In this document: piece after piece, positions 1-7,956 of the stretch
Layout of the letters: each line of letters starts with the position of its first letter
Numbering within the stretch: the stretch's first letter is position 1
NCBI GenBank assembly: GCA_036676175.1
Contig: JAKFDL010000084.1
Coordinates: forward strand, 1 to 41,245
Direction: 5' to 3'
Length of the DNA stretch: 41,245 nucleotides
Source: Methylotenera_A sp036676175
Lineage (GTDB): Bacteria > Pseudomonadota > Gammaproteobacteria > Burkholderiales > Methylophilaceae
Program-made: the position numbers and the translations under genes
Notes under the pieces: model-generated
Database searches by the model: none
Told to the model about the DNA's origin: nothing
What the model saw: only the letters and a program-made list of their open reading frames with translations

Positions 1-2
1 TT

Positions 3-524
3 ATATTATCAGCACTAATCACACTCATTACTGGGTGCTCAACAATGACTCCCGCTCGCTACTCAATGTCCGTAGACAATAATCAGGCACTCAAAAAATT
101 TGAGGGTGCTAAAGTGCGCTTAAGTTCAATATCACATCCAGCAAGTTTTTCTGCAAATTGCAGACTAATGGGTCCAATTCAAGCATCAGATGGGATGACT
201 ATCCCGCAATTTGTAGAAAAGGCATTCAATGACGAGTTTAAATTTGCAAGTATTTATTCAGAAAACGGTATTGAATTGAGCGGCTCATTAAATCAAGTAG
301 AGTTTTCTTCATCATCTGGCTTAACAAATGGATATTGGCATCTTGGAATGAATTTAAAATCTAGTAATGGAAAATCGATGTCTTTTGATAATCGATATGA
401 CTTTAAAAGTGGTTTTGATGCTATCACAGCTTGCAATCAAACAGCTCAAGCTCTAGGGCCTGCTGTACAGGACTTAATAAAGAAAGCGGTCACTAGTTCT
501 GAATTCACAGCACTGATTCAATAA
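3..524 (+). CDS. Putative lipoprotein of unknown function (5' end outside the window)
   Basis: The frame is open from the left edge. Before the first ATG (45) it encodes a hydrophobic stretch ending in the lipobox L-I-T-G-C, with the Cys codon at 36-38. The real start therefore lies upstream of the window, and ATG 45 lies inside the gene, just after the lipobox Cys. I see a type II (lipoprotein) signal and about 160 mature residues that are rich in Ser and Asn and contain two more Cys. I recognise no domain, so no function is assigned. It most likely sits in the cell envelope. A stem-loop follows the stop, and the next gene is convergent. Confidence 0.7.
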   Translation: MLSALITLITGCSTMTPARYSMSVDNNQALKKFEGAKVRLSSISHPASFSANCRLMGPIQASDGMTIPQFVEKAFNDEFKFASIYSENGIELSGSLNQVEFSSSSGLTNGYWHLGMNLKSSNGKSMSFDNRYDFKSGFDAITACNQTAQALGPAVQDLIKKAVTSSEFTALIQ

Positions 525-537
525 ATAAACTTGATAA

Positions 538-568
538 TAGGGAAGCAGCACAATTAACGGCTTCCCTA
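538..568. terminator. Stem-loop between convergent genes
   Basis: TAGGGAAGC (538-546) pairs perfectly with GCTTCCCTA (560-568) around a 13-nt loop. It lies between the stop of the lipoprotein and the stop of the molybdopterin oxidoreductase on the other strand. There is no strong T-run on either side, so it may be a weak bidirectional terminator. Confidence 0.45.
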
Positions 569-575
569 AATTGAT

Positions 576-2705
576 TTACCCCAACGCCACTTCCACCAAA
601 TTATCACTAAACGTTGTGGAATGCCCCATATCCCCAAACTCCGCCGCACTGATGCAATTGACTGTGCCTTTATTTAACTGCCTCCAATAACCTAGCGTGG
701 CAACCACAATGCCGGGGTTTACATCTTTGGTGATGCGCGCATCACCTTCAAATGCGCCACGGTCGTTAAACACTTTAACTTTTGCGCCTTCTGCAATGCC
801 GCGTGTGGCGGCGTCTAGCGGGTTAATCAGCACAAATTGCTCACCTTGGCCTTTGATTTTCTCCGCCACGTTGGCATAACAGCTATTTAAAAAACCGTGG
901 CTTTTAGGCGAGATAATACTTAACGGGTATTTTTTCGCTAATTCAGGATTGGTTTCTACACTTTCACGATTTGCGACGTAATCGGGCAGCGCGTCTAAAT
1001 CTTCACCCGGCTGAAAACCTTCGTACATTTGCCTGAAAGGTCCTGCCACAAAGTTTTTAGCGCCTTCTACCATGAACATGCATTTACCTGTTGGCGTGGG
1101 GAAGTTGCCGTTTTTGTGCGGTGCGCGGTCATCTTTGGTGCCTACTTTCAGCTTGGCAAAGCCATGTTCGCGCATATAGGCGAGACTATATCCATCGCAG
1201 GCGGGTGCATCCCAAGCCACGTAGTTTTCTAGGCATTCGCTGTCAGACCATTTAAAGTTATCTTCTTGAAAGCCTAGACGTTTTGCCAGCTCTCTAAAAA
1301 TATCATTATTGGGTTTTGCCTCGCCTGGCGGATCGATACATTTGGCATTGTAGGTAAGATACAAATGTCCCCAGCTTAAAATCATGTCTTCCATCTCAGC
1401 GCCCATGGCGGCTGGCAACACAATATCGGCATAGGCGGCAGTATCCGTAATAAAATGGTCTGCCACAACGGTAAATAAATCTTCACGCATCAGGCCTTTT
1501 ACAATTTTATCGGTTTCAGGCGATTGCGTGACAGGGTTGGTATTCCACACCATTAAAGACTTAATCGGCGTTTTCAATTTGATTTCACCCGTCAACACGC
1601 GGCCAAGTTGTAGAATATTGGCTACTTGTGTGCCCTCGGGGATTAAGTCAGGGCGGGAGATTACATCAAAACGGTAAGGATGCTCCCACACCGGAAACTG
1701 TAAAATGCCACCACCTACATGTCGCCATGCGCCGATGAGCGCAGGCAGACAGGTTACTGCGCGTATGGCCTGACTACCGCCAAAATTACGCTCTAGCGCC
1801 ACACCAATGCGAATGGCCGCAGGCGGGGTGGTGGCGTATTCGCGCGCAAATTGGCGTATATCTGCCGCAGGAATCCCCGTGATTTTCTCTGCCCATTCCG
1901 GTGTACGGGTTTTAGCGCGCGCAGCTAGCTCTTTAAACCCGACAGTGTAGTTATCAATGTAATCTTGGTCTTGCAGGCCTTCTTCAATAATCACGTTCAT
2001 CATCGCCATGGCCAGTGCGCCATCGGTGCCAGGTTTTGGCGCAATATGCCAATCGGCCTCTTTTGCGGTTTTAGAAGCATAAGAGTCCACCACCACCACT
2101 TTGACGCCTTTTTTCTGCGCCTCATGAATAATGTGCCAGTGATGCAAATTGGTGGAAACCGAATTAGACGCCCACACCACGATGTATTTGGAATGAATAA
2201 AACTTTCAGGATCAACACCAGCAGTTGGTCCCACCGTAAGCAACCATGCAGTACACGAGCCTTCACCACAGAATGTACGCTCGGTTACCGTCGCGCCAAG
2301 ACGGTTAAAAAAGGCGTCGCCACCGTTAAGACCATGCACTAAGCCTTGGTTGCCCAAGTAGCTGGCAGGCATAATCGCTTGCGGCCCATCAGTTTTAATA
2401 ATGGCCTGCCATTTATCTACAATCGTGTCCAAGGCTTCATCCCAGCTAATACGCTGAAACTGCTTGCTGCCTTTAGGACCAACGCGCTTCATTGGGTAAA
2501 GCAAGCGATCTGGATGATAGTGACGCTTTTCATAATCTTTTAGCTTGACGCACAAACCTCCGCGCGTCATCGGGTGTTCCGTATTGCCTGTGACTTTTAA
2601 CAAAGTGCCATCTTTTACATGAAATACCATGCTACAGGTATCGGGGCAATCGTGCGGGCAACCACCGTGGTGCGTTGTAACAGCAAGGTCAACAGGCTTG
2701 TTCAT
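576..2705 (-). CDS. Molybdopterin-dependent oxidoreductase (formate dehydrogenase/DMSO reductase superfamily)
   Basis: Predicted Mo/W-bisMGD enzyme of 709 residues. The N-terminus carries a [4Fe-4S] site with Cys16, Cys20, Cys24 (CPHDCPDTC) and Cys52 (RGGLCVK). A molybdopterin oxidoreductase core follows, then a C-terminal dinucleotide-binding domain (around YPLSIISPKSHGFLNS). I see no Tat signal, so it is probably cytoplasmic. Substrate cannot be read from sequence: this family includes formate dehydrogenase-like and thiosulfate/polysulfide-type enzymes, and no partner subunits are adjacent. The start chosen is ATG 2705, which has GAGGAG 7 nt upstream. The longer frame would begin at a TTG (2720) overlapping that ribosome-binding site. 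It is transcribed divergently from roxA. Confidence 0.85.
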   Translation of the reverse strand: MNKPVDLAVTTHHGGCPHDCPDTCSMVFHVKDGTLLKVTGNTEHPMTRGGLCVKLKDYEKRHYHPDRLLYPMKRVGPKGSKQFQRISWDEALDTIVDKWQAIIKTDGPQAIMPASYLGNQGLVHGLNGGDAFFNRLGATVTERTFCGEGSCTAWLLTVGPTAGVDPESFIHSKYIVVWASNSVSTNLHHWHIIHEAQKKGVKVVVVDSYASKTAKEADWHIAPKPGTDGALAMAMMNVIIEEGLQDQDYIDNYTVGFKELAARAKTRTPEWAEKITGIPAADIRQFAREYATTPPAAIRIGVALERNFGGSQAIRAVTCLPALIGAWRHVGGGILQFPVWEHPYRFDVISRPDLIPEGTQVANILQLGRVLTGEIKLKTPIKSLMVWNTNPVTQSPETDKIVKGLMREDLFTVVADHFITDTAAYADIVLPAAMGAEMEDMILSWGHLYLTYNAKCIDPPGEAKPNNDIFRELAKRLGFQEDNFKWSDSECLENYVAWDAPACDGYSLAYMREHGFAKLKVGTKDDRAPHKNGNFPTPTGKCMFMVEGAKNFVAGPFRQMYEGFQPGEDLDALPDYVANRESVETNPELAKKYPLSIISPKSHGFLNSCYANVAEKIKGQGEQFVLINPLDAATRGIAEGAKVKVFNDRGAFEGDARITKDVNPGIVVATLGYWRQLNKGTVNCISAAEFGDMGHSTTFSDNLVEVALG

Positions 2706-2826
2706 ACAAAAACTCCTCAATCAAACATCAATTAAATACTTGGATTAAATTAGTCAGCGTTCAACAATGAATATAAATCGTAATATATACCCATCTGTAT
2801 AGCTCTGCAAACTTTTTAAAGCACGG

Positions 2827-2833
2827 TTAGAAT
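2827..2833 (+). promoter_or_regulatory. Candidate -10 element immediately upstream of roxA
   Basis: TTAGAAT ends 6 nt before the roxA ATG and no Shine-Dalgarno-like purine run is visible. If used as a -10 box, transcription would start at or next to the ATG, giving a leaderless mRNA. A -35 match at the right distance is weak (TCTGCA, 2805-2810). Confidence 0.3.
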
Positions 2834-2839
2834 ACGCGT

Positions 2840-3994
2840 ATGGATAAACCTTTAGCATTATTGAACAATCTTACGCCCAGACAGTTTTTGGCTGAATATT
2901 GGCAAAAAAAACCACTCCTGATTAAAAAAGCACTGCCTGATTTTAACGGCTTACTCAGCCCAAATGAATTGGCTGGTTTAGCTTGCGAAGATGATGCACT
3001 AGCAAGAATAGTTTCACATAAAAAGGGTAAATGGTCACTCAAAAACGGCCCGTTTGACGATGCTGATTTTACTAAATTGCCTAAAACGGATTGGACACTG
3101 TTGGTGCAAAACGTAAACCACCACTTGCCAGAAGCTGCAGATTTATTGGCCTTGTTTAACTTTATTCCACATGCCAGATTAGATGATTTGATGGTGAGTT
3201 ATGCACCGAAGGGCAGTGGTATAGGTGCACATGTAGATTCTTACGATGTATTTCTGCTGCAAGGTGCAGGGAAGCGTAATTGGAAAATATCTGCTCAAAA
3301 AGACTTGAGCTTAGCAAAAAACACGCCGCTGAAAATATTGCAAAATTTTAAAGTCGAACAGGAATGGACACTGGAAGCAGGCGATATGCTTTACCTGCCA
3401 CCGCAGATTGCGCATTGGGGGGTTTCAGAATCTGACGACTGCATGACCTATTCGATTGGTTTTCGTGCGCCAAAAACGCAGGAGCTTGCGCATGAGTTTT
3501 TAAATTATTTACAGGATAATCTGCAAGACAATTTTGATGCGGAAGGTTTGTATACTGACGCGGATTTAGCACTGCAAAAACATCCCGCCGAAATCAGTGA
3601 CAGTATGGTGAAAAGAGTAAGTAGTATGCTGCAAAAACTTACATGGGATAAACAGCATGTTGCCGATTTTTTAGGCCAGTATTTAACTGAGCCAAAACTT
3701 GGCGTAGTATTTACACCAGCACGAAAAATATCTCAAGCTGAGTTTACCAAGCGATTAGCCACAAAAACTTTATTGCTCAGTTTAAAGTCTCAATTGCTAT
3801 TCTCACACGATCACTTTTATTTGAATGGTGAAAGATTAGTAGTGCCAGATGAAATCAATGAAGCCATTAAGCACTTGGCTGATAAAAGATATCTAAACAT
3901 CACTGCCCTGCAGGCTAATATCCATGAGGCCTGTAGCGATGCGCTCTACAAGGCTTATTTGGCAGGTTATGTGTGTTTTAAACATAGGCTTTAA
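2840..3994 (+). CDS. roxA: Ribosomal protein uL16 arginine 3-hydroxylase (cupin/JmjC-type oxygenase, YcfD family)
   Basis: Predicted 2-oxoglutarate/Fe(II)-dependent ribosomal oxygenase that hydroxylates an Arg of 50S protein L16. The 384-residue protein has the iron triad His131-x-Asp133 (GAHVDSYDVFLL) and distal His192 (PPQIAHWG), spaced as in E. coli YcfD (H125/D127/H187). The double-stranded beta-helix core is followed by the family's helical dimerisation region and a winged-helix-like C-terminus. The start is the only good ATG; no clear ribosome-binding site precedes it. The unknown gene at 4010 follows after a short gap, suggesting co-transcription. Family assignment is strong; the substrate is inferred from the family. 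Confidence 0.9.
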   Translation: MDKPLALLNNLTPRQFLAEYWQKKPLLIKKALPDFNGLLSPNELAGLACEDDALARIVSHKKGKWSLKNGPFDDADFTKLPKTDWTLLVQNVNHHLPEAADLLALFNFIPHARLDDLMVSYAPKGSGIGAHVDSYDVFLLQGAGKRNWKISAQKDLSLAKNTPLKILQNFKVEQEWTLEAGDMLYLPPQIAHWGVSESDDCMTYSIGFRAPKTQELAHEFLNYLQDNLQDNFDAEGLYTDADLALQKHPAEISDSMVKRVSSMLQKLTWDKQHVADFLGQYLTEPKLGVVFTPARKISQAEFTKRLATKTLLLSLKSQLLFSHDHFYLNGERLVVPDEINEAIKHLADKRYLNITALQANIHEACSDALYKAYLAGYVCFKHRL

Positions 3995-4009
3995 TTATAG
4001 GTGAGCATA

Positions 4010-4504
4010 ATGATTGAATCCGAATTAGCACCAAACACGATTATTTTAGGTGAGCGCAATTATGAAGCAGCGCTGGATTTGGTGATTGCGCAAGCCGAAA
4101 ACGAACTGCTTATTTTTGACCAAAATTTTGTACGTGGTGATTACGCCAGCTCAAGGCGTATTGACCTGTTATTCGCGTTTTTAAGCAAAGATAATGTAAG
4201 CAAGCTGACGATTATTTTACAAAATACCGAATATTTCATTCAGCATTGTCCGCGCTTGTTTGAGTTGTTAAAGAATTATGGCCACAAGATGGTGGTATAT
4301 GAAACCAACGATAATGCCAAAGTGGCGAAGGATTGTTTCGTAATTGCCGATAAACAGCATTATCTGCGGCGCTTTCATATTGACCAAGCGCGCTTTAAGT
4401 ACGCGTTCAATGATGTGGAAGAATGTGCAAACTTAGGCATGCGTTTTGATGAGTTACTAGATGAAACTACCGAAGCAGTTTCGGCAACCAAATTGGGCTT
4501 ATAA
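4010..4504 (+). CDS. Conserved hypothetical protein (about 164 aa)
   Basis: I do not recognise a characterised family with confidence; it resembles conserved short proteins seen next to roxA in betaproteobacteria. It is a soluble alpha/beta-looking protein with no signal peptide or membrane segment. Features seen include a central acidic/aromatic stretch (ELLIFDQNFVRGDYASS) and an Arg/His-rich segment (HYLRRFHIDQARFKYAF). The alternation of beta-like stretches with conserved Asp/Arg is weakly reminiscent of a phospholipase D-like fold, but no HxK motif is present. ATG 4010 is preferred because AGGTGAG lies 4 nt before it; the alternative GTG at 4001 has no ribosome-binding site. It lies between roxA and the secretin-like gene, closely spaced to both. 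Confidence 0.7.
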   Translation: MIESELAPNTIILGERNYEAALDLVIAQAENELLIFDQNFVRGDYASSRRIDLLFAFLSKDNVSKLTIILQNTEYFIQHCPRLFELLKNYGHKMVVYETNDNAKVAKDCFVIADKQHYLRRFHIDQARFKYAFNDVEECANLGMRFDELLDETTEAVSATKLGL

Positions 4505-4507
4505 ACC

Positions 4508-5323
4508 ATGAAAAAGTTATCGCTTAATTTGTTGCTATTCAGTTTTACTTTGTTCGCAAAAATAACGTTTGCCGAAACAGAATTTAAGATTTTCACGCTA
4601 CAGCATCGTTTTGCCAGCGATTTACTGCCGATTGTTGACTCTATGGTGGGCGCTGACGGCATCGCCAACGGCATTGATAACCAGCTGATTATTCGTGCAC
4701 AGCCAGAGCGCATGCGCGAAATTGAAACACTGGTGACGCAAATGGATGCCGCCCGCGTTAACCGAAAAATCACTGTTAGCACCAGCAACACCATACAGAG
4801 CCAGCGCGACCGTGCTGAAGCCAGCGGCAAAGTAAAAATGGGCAATGTGGTAGTGGGTAATGACAGACGCGCAAAACCAAACACCGGCAATATAGATATC
4901 GAAAGCAGTTCTAACAATACCCAGCACAATAGCAATCAATTTATTAACGTGCTCGATGGCGAACGCGCCTTCATCCGGGTGGGGCAAATTGTGCCATTCA
5001 CCCAGGAATGGCTGACCATCACGCGACGCTATGTTCAAGTGGATAGATTTACTGACTGGCGGGAAGTGACGACAGGCTTTGCAGTACGGCCGCGCACGCT
5101 AGGAAATGAAGTTGAACTTGAGATTACCCCGCGTATTGCTAGAATAAACAATCAGGGATTTATTGATTTTGAAGAGCTAACGACTGTCATTCGCGCACCA
5201 TTGGGCAGTTGGGTGGATATTGGTGGCACCATGCAACAAAACGATGAAGTTAGCCGCAAAATTTTAGGTATTCAAAACAGTTCTAGCCAGCAAAAATCGA
5301 GCTTAAGTGTTAAAGTTGATTAA
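4508..5323 (+). CDS. Small exported secretin-like protein (type II/III secretion secretin family fragment)
   Basis: This 271-residue protein starts with a clear Sec signal peptide (about residues 1-22, ending TFA/E). A secretin N1-like segment follows (FTLQHRFASDLLPIVDSM ... NQLIIRAQPERMREIETLV), then a Ser/Asn-rich linker. The C-terminal part resembles the periplasmic half of a secretin core (VLDGERAFIRVGQIVPF, and GNEVELEITPRI). It is far shorter than GspD or PilQ (roughly 600-700 aa) and lacks N0 and an obvious outer-membrane barrel or S-domain. No other secretion gene is nearby. It could be a periplasmic accessory protein rather than a pore. It begins 3 nt after the preceding stop, so it is probably in one operon with roxA. 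Confidence 0.75.
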   Translation: MKKLSLNLLLFSFTLFAKITFAETEFKIFTLQHRFASDLLPIVDSMVGADGIANGIDNQLIIRAQPERMREIETLVTQMDAARVNRKITVSTSNTIQSQRDRAEASGKVKMGNVVVGNDRRAKPNTGNIDIESSSNNTQHNSNQFINVLDGERAFIRVGQIVPFTQEWLTITRRYVQVDRFTDWREVTTGFAVRPRTLGNEVELEITPRIARINNQGFIDFEELTTVIRAPLGSWVDIGGTMQQNDEVSRKILGIQNSSSQQKSSLSVKVD

Positions 5324-5515
5324 TAAACTGATTATTAATTAAGGCTTTGGCGCTAAATTATTGTGAATCATCGGCTTTAATTTGCTGGATTCAGCATAAA
5401 ACCAAAAAATAGTGGAATTTTTTACAATTACTGTTAAAATTCACACACTCGGTTGGACTAAAGGTGGTCCTCCGTAAATGGTTTAACTTTAGTTCATCAT
5501 CGTAAGGATAAAAAA

Positions 5516-5731
5516 ATGACACGTTCCGCTCTATTAGCTGCATTATTAGCATTAGCATTAACTGCATGTGGCGAAAAGCCTGCTGAAGAAGCTCCTGCTA
5601 CAGAAGCTCCTGCTGCTGAAGCTCCTGCTCCTGAAACTCCAGCTGTTGAAACTCCAGTTGAAGCTGCTCCTGCTGAAGCTGCTCCTGCTGAAGCTGCTCC
5701 TGCTGAAGCTGCTCCAGCAACTGCACCATAA
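5516..5731 (+). CDS. Small Ala/Pro/Glu-rich lipoprotein
   Basis: This 71-residue protein has a lipoprotein signal with lipobox L-T-A-C (Cys18). The rest is almost entirely low-complexity Ala-Pro-Glu repeats (EAPA, then AEAAP units), expected to be extended and disordered in the periplasm. A lipid anchor plus an acidic spacer is the whole protein; no domain is present. A ribosome-binding site (AAGGAT) lies upstream of the ATG, and a strong stem-loop terminator follows, so it appears to be a monocistronic unit. The function is unknown; similar short lipoproteins are common in proteobacteria. Confidence 0.75.
   Translation: MTRSALLAALLALALTACGEKPAEEAPATEAPAAEAPAPETPAVETPVEAAPAEAAPAEAAPAEAAPATAP
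5657..5716 (+). repeat. 15-bp in-frame tandem repeat, 4 units
   Basis: Four consecutive near-identical 15-nt units (consensus GCTGAAGCTGCTCCT), each encoding A-E-A-A-P. The first unit starts GTT and the last ends CCA. Degenerate related units precede them. Gain or loss of a unit keeps the reading frame. Confidence 0.9.
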
Positions 5732-5774
5732 GCTAATACTTAAGAAACTAGTTTAGTTTTTTAAAAGCTTGATA

Positions 5775-5801
5775 AAAAAGCCGACTTGCGTCGGCTTTTT
5801 T
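5775..5801. terminator. Bidirectional rho-independent terminator
   Basis: AAAAAGCCGAC (5775-5785), loop TTGC, GTCGGCTTTTT (5790-5800). It has a T-run on the plus strand and the complementary A-run gives one on the minus strand. It lies between the convergent lipoprotein and MBL hydrolase genes. Confidence 0.9.
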
Positions 5802-5845
5802 GTTGGTCATTTTATAAACTGAACAAATCTAACTAATTAATTTAG

Positions 5846-6616
5846 TTAAAAGCCGCGCCAAGTAAAGCCACTGTCTTGCTGTGCGATACCTACCCAATCT
5901 TGAGCACAATTAAGCACTTGGCTTAATGCCTGTTTAGCCAAATCAGCTGTATTATTTTTAGCACTTAAATGCGCGGCCAGGATATGCTTGAGTTTGCCAT
6001 TATCTAACCTTGCTAGCAGGGCCGCCGCACTTTGATTATCTAAATGCCCCAGCCTGCTACCGACACGTTTTTTTAATGTCCAGGCATAAGGACCATTTTC
6101 CAGCATACCTAAATCATGGTTGCACTCTAGAACTAAAGCATCGCAGCCACTCAGTGTATGTTCAATATGGGCAGTAGACGATCCAGCATCGGTCAGTACG
6201 CCCAGCTTATAATTGCCATCACTAAACGTAAATTGGGTGGGCTCACGTGCATCGTGTGGAACAGGATAAGGATTGATTTCAATATCCTCAATAGAAAAAA
6301 GCGTGTGGCTATCAATAATATTAATTTGGATTGACGCCGCCACTGGCATGTAGCGTTCACACATCTTCAGGCTGCCATGCGACAACCATACTGGGACATT
6401 AAATTTCGCGGCAAATTTGAATGCGCCTTTAGCGTGATCATCATGTTCATGTGTCACCAAGATTCCAGAAATTTGCTCCGGCTTTAAATCTAATGTTTGC
6501 AAGCGCTTTGCAATTTCATTTGGCGAAAACCCACAATCCAAGAGTAGGCGTGTGTTCGCTTGCTCTATCACCATGCAGTTACCAGCACTGCCACTCCCTA
6601 GCGAGGCAAACCGCAT
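5846..6616 (-). CDS. MBL-fold metallohydrolase (YycJ/WalJ-like)
   Basis: This 256-residue metallo-beta-lactamase-fold protein begins with the family's MRFASLGSGSAGNC and contains the metal-binding signature THEHDDH (about residues 55-61). Further conserved residues follow: an HxA segment (VPHDAR), an Asp in the LTDAGSS segment, a His in ECNHD and a final His (LAAHLS). The fold binds two metal ions, and relatives are nucleases or phosphodiesterases of unclear physiological substrate. It starts 15 nt after the bamC stop with AGAAG upstream, so it is the last gene of a dapA-bamC-MBL transcription unit. No signal peptide; cytoplasmic. Confidence 0.85.
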   Translation of the reverse strand: MRFASLGSGSAGNCMVIEQANTRLLLDCGFSPNEIAKRLQTLDLKPEQISGILVTHEHDDHAKGAFKFAAKFNVPVWLSHGSLKMCERYMPVAASIQINIIDSHTLFSIEDIEINPYPVPHDAREPTQFTFSDGNYKLGVLTDAGSSTAHIEHTLSGCDALVLECNHDLGMLENGPYAWTLKKRVGSRLGHLDNQSAAALLARLDNGKLKHILAAHLSAKNNTADLAKQALSQVLNCAQDWVGIAQQDSGFTWRGF

Positions 6617-6631
6617 CAGATAGTTATCTTC

Positions 6632-7909
6632 TTATTTGAGCTGGTCGTACAACAAGGAAATAATACGATTGGCCGTCGTAGTGCGATTACGTTTATTATC
6701 CACATCCACCACATTCACCCGAGTTGCGCCTGTCTCAGTTTCTGCCACTTTAATGCGGTATTGCTTAGCTGGATCTGTTTTACCTTCGTCACCTTTCCAG
6801 AATTGCAGCTTATCGATAATGGTCTTTTCATCTTTTGGCTTAGATTTATTTTCAATTTCCTCTTCGTCATCTTTCCAAAATGCTAACGTATCCATCAAGC
6901 CTTTTTTCTTTTTAGGACCATCTTCAATATCCACATCGGCATAACGTACATAGAATAAACCACTAGAGCGGTCTTTATCCTCAATCACAAAGCCGATTCT
7001 GTCTAATGCTAAGCCCACACGACGCCAGCCTCGGTCATAGCTGTCATTTAAGTTTAAGGTGACGCTACTGTCAGATTCTTTTACCACGTCAGCGCGTCTT
7101 TCAACGACTGGATTATTCACAATTTGCTGTGCACGCTTTTCTTCCACACCTAGTTTTACCATCAGGCGACGCAATAGCTCGGCGTCTAAATCGCCATCAT
7201 TTTCTTCTGCCCTATTTTCAGGTTTTGTACCCTCTAAGCGATAACCCGTTTCGATTTCTCCGTAATTTGTGCGCACCCTATTTTTACCATCATCTGGCGC
7301 ACTAGTTACTGTGCGGTGTGTCATATAAATTTCAGTTGAGCCCTCTAATTCACCACGTTCTAGACGGGTGCGAAACTTACGCCTATCAGCAAAGCCAGAA
7401 AGCTTATCTAGCCACTTATCAAATTTTTCGCCAATATTTTTCTTGTCGTCTTGTGCCTTGATGGCATCTGCTTCAATCCATTCAGTTTCCATTACACCCG
7501 TATCTGGATTTTCTACACGCACTGCAAAGCCTTGTTCTATCCAAAACTCACGCACCACTGGCCAAATCTTTTCAGCAGGCGCATTCACTACCAACCAGCG
7601 TTGCGCGCCGGCTTTTTCTAAACGTACACCTTCACTGGTTGGCAATACCTTCTCCACACCTACTTCTTGACCTTCCTGTGCCTGGTTATAACTGTTGTAG
7701 GTGGTGCTACCGCCTGGCACACTGTAGGCATCGCTTGAGTTCACCGAAGTTAAATCTGGCGGAACTTCAAGCGGTTTGGAGCGACCAGCGCCCTTATAAT
7801 CTGAGGTATTATCGATAAACGGAATGGAGTCACAAGCGCTAACCATCATCGCTAATAAGCCAATTACGGTCAACTTACACGTCAAGCTTTTATTCATCAT
7901 CTGTTTCAT
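6632..7909 (-). CDS. bamC: Outer-membrane protein assembly factor BamC (lipoprotein)
   Basis: Lipoprotein subunit of the BAM complex, which inserts beta-barrel proteins into the outer membrane. The signal peptide ends in the lipobox V-S-A-C (Cys26), followed by an unstructured stretch with the family's PLEVPPDLT motif. Two BamC/NlpB helix-grip domains follow (about residues 90-220 and 255-420), separated by a charged linker. At 425 residues it is longer than E. coli BamC (344), mainly through Lys/Asp/Glu-rich insertions (KKKKG, DDEEE). ATG 7909 is chosen because GTAGGAAT precedes it; a 14-residue longer frame lacks support. It follows dapA by 47 nt, a classical neighbour (nlpB/dapX). Confidence 0.88.
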   Translation of the reverse strand: MKQMMNKSLTCKLTVIGLLAMMVSACDSIPFIDNTSDYKGAGRSKPLEVPPDLTSVNSSDAYSVPGGSTTYNSYNQAQEGQEVGVEKVLPTSEGVRLEKAGAQRWLVVNAPAEKIWPVVREFWIEQGFAVRVENPDTGVMETEWIEADAIKAQDDKKNIGEKFDKWLDKLSGFADRRKFRTRLERGELEGSTEIYMTHRTVTSAPDDGKNRVRTNYGEIETGYRLEGTKPENRAEENDGDLDAELLRRLMVKLGVEEKRAQQIVNNPVVERRADVVKESDSSVTLNLNDSYDRGWRRVGLALDRIGFVIEDKDRSSGLFYVRYADVDIEDGPKKKKGLMDTLAFWKDDEEEIENKSKPKDEKTIIDKLQFWKGDEGKTDPAKQYRIKVAETETGATRVNVVDVDNKRNRTTTANRIISLLYDQLK

Positions 7910-7956
7910 ATTCCTACCACCATTTTTATTTAAACTGTATCTATTAACCAACTAAT

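Noticed and set aside
2706..2720. Five-residue N-terminal extension of the molybdopterin oxidoreductase from a TTG
   Set aside because: The extension consists of the GAGGAG ribosome-binding site of ATG 2705.
4375..4935. 186-codon minus-strand ORF over the roxA-downstream genes
   Set aside because: It runs antisense to two well-supported plus-strand genes and shows no recognisable domain.
5568..5756. Leu/Lys-rich ORF overlapping the small lipoprotein in another frame
   Set aside because: It is produced by the frame-shifted GCT/GAA repeat of the lipoprotein and has no signals of its own.
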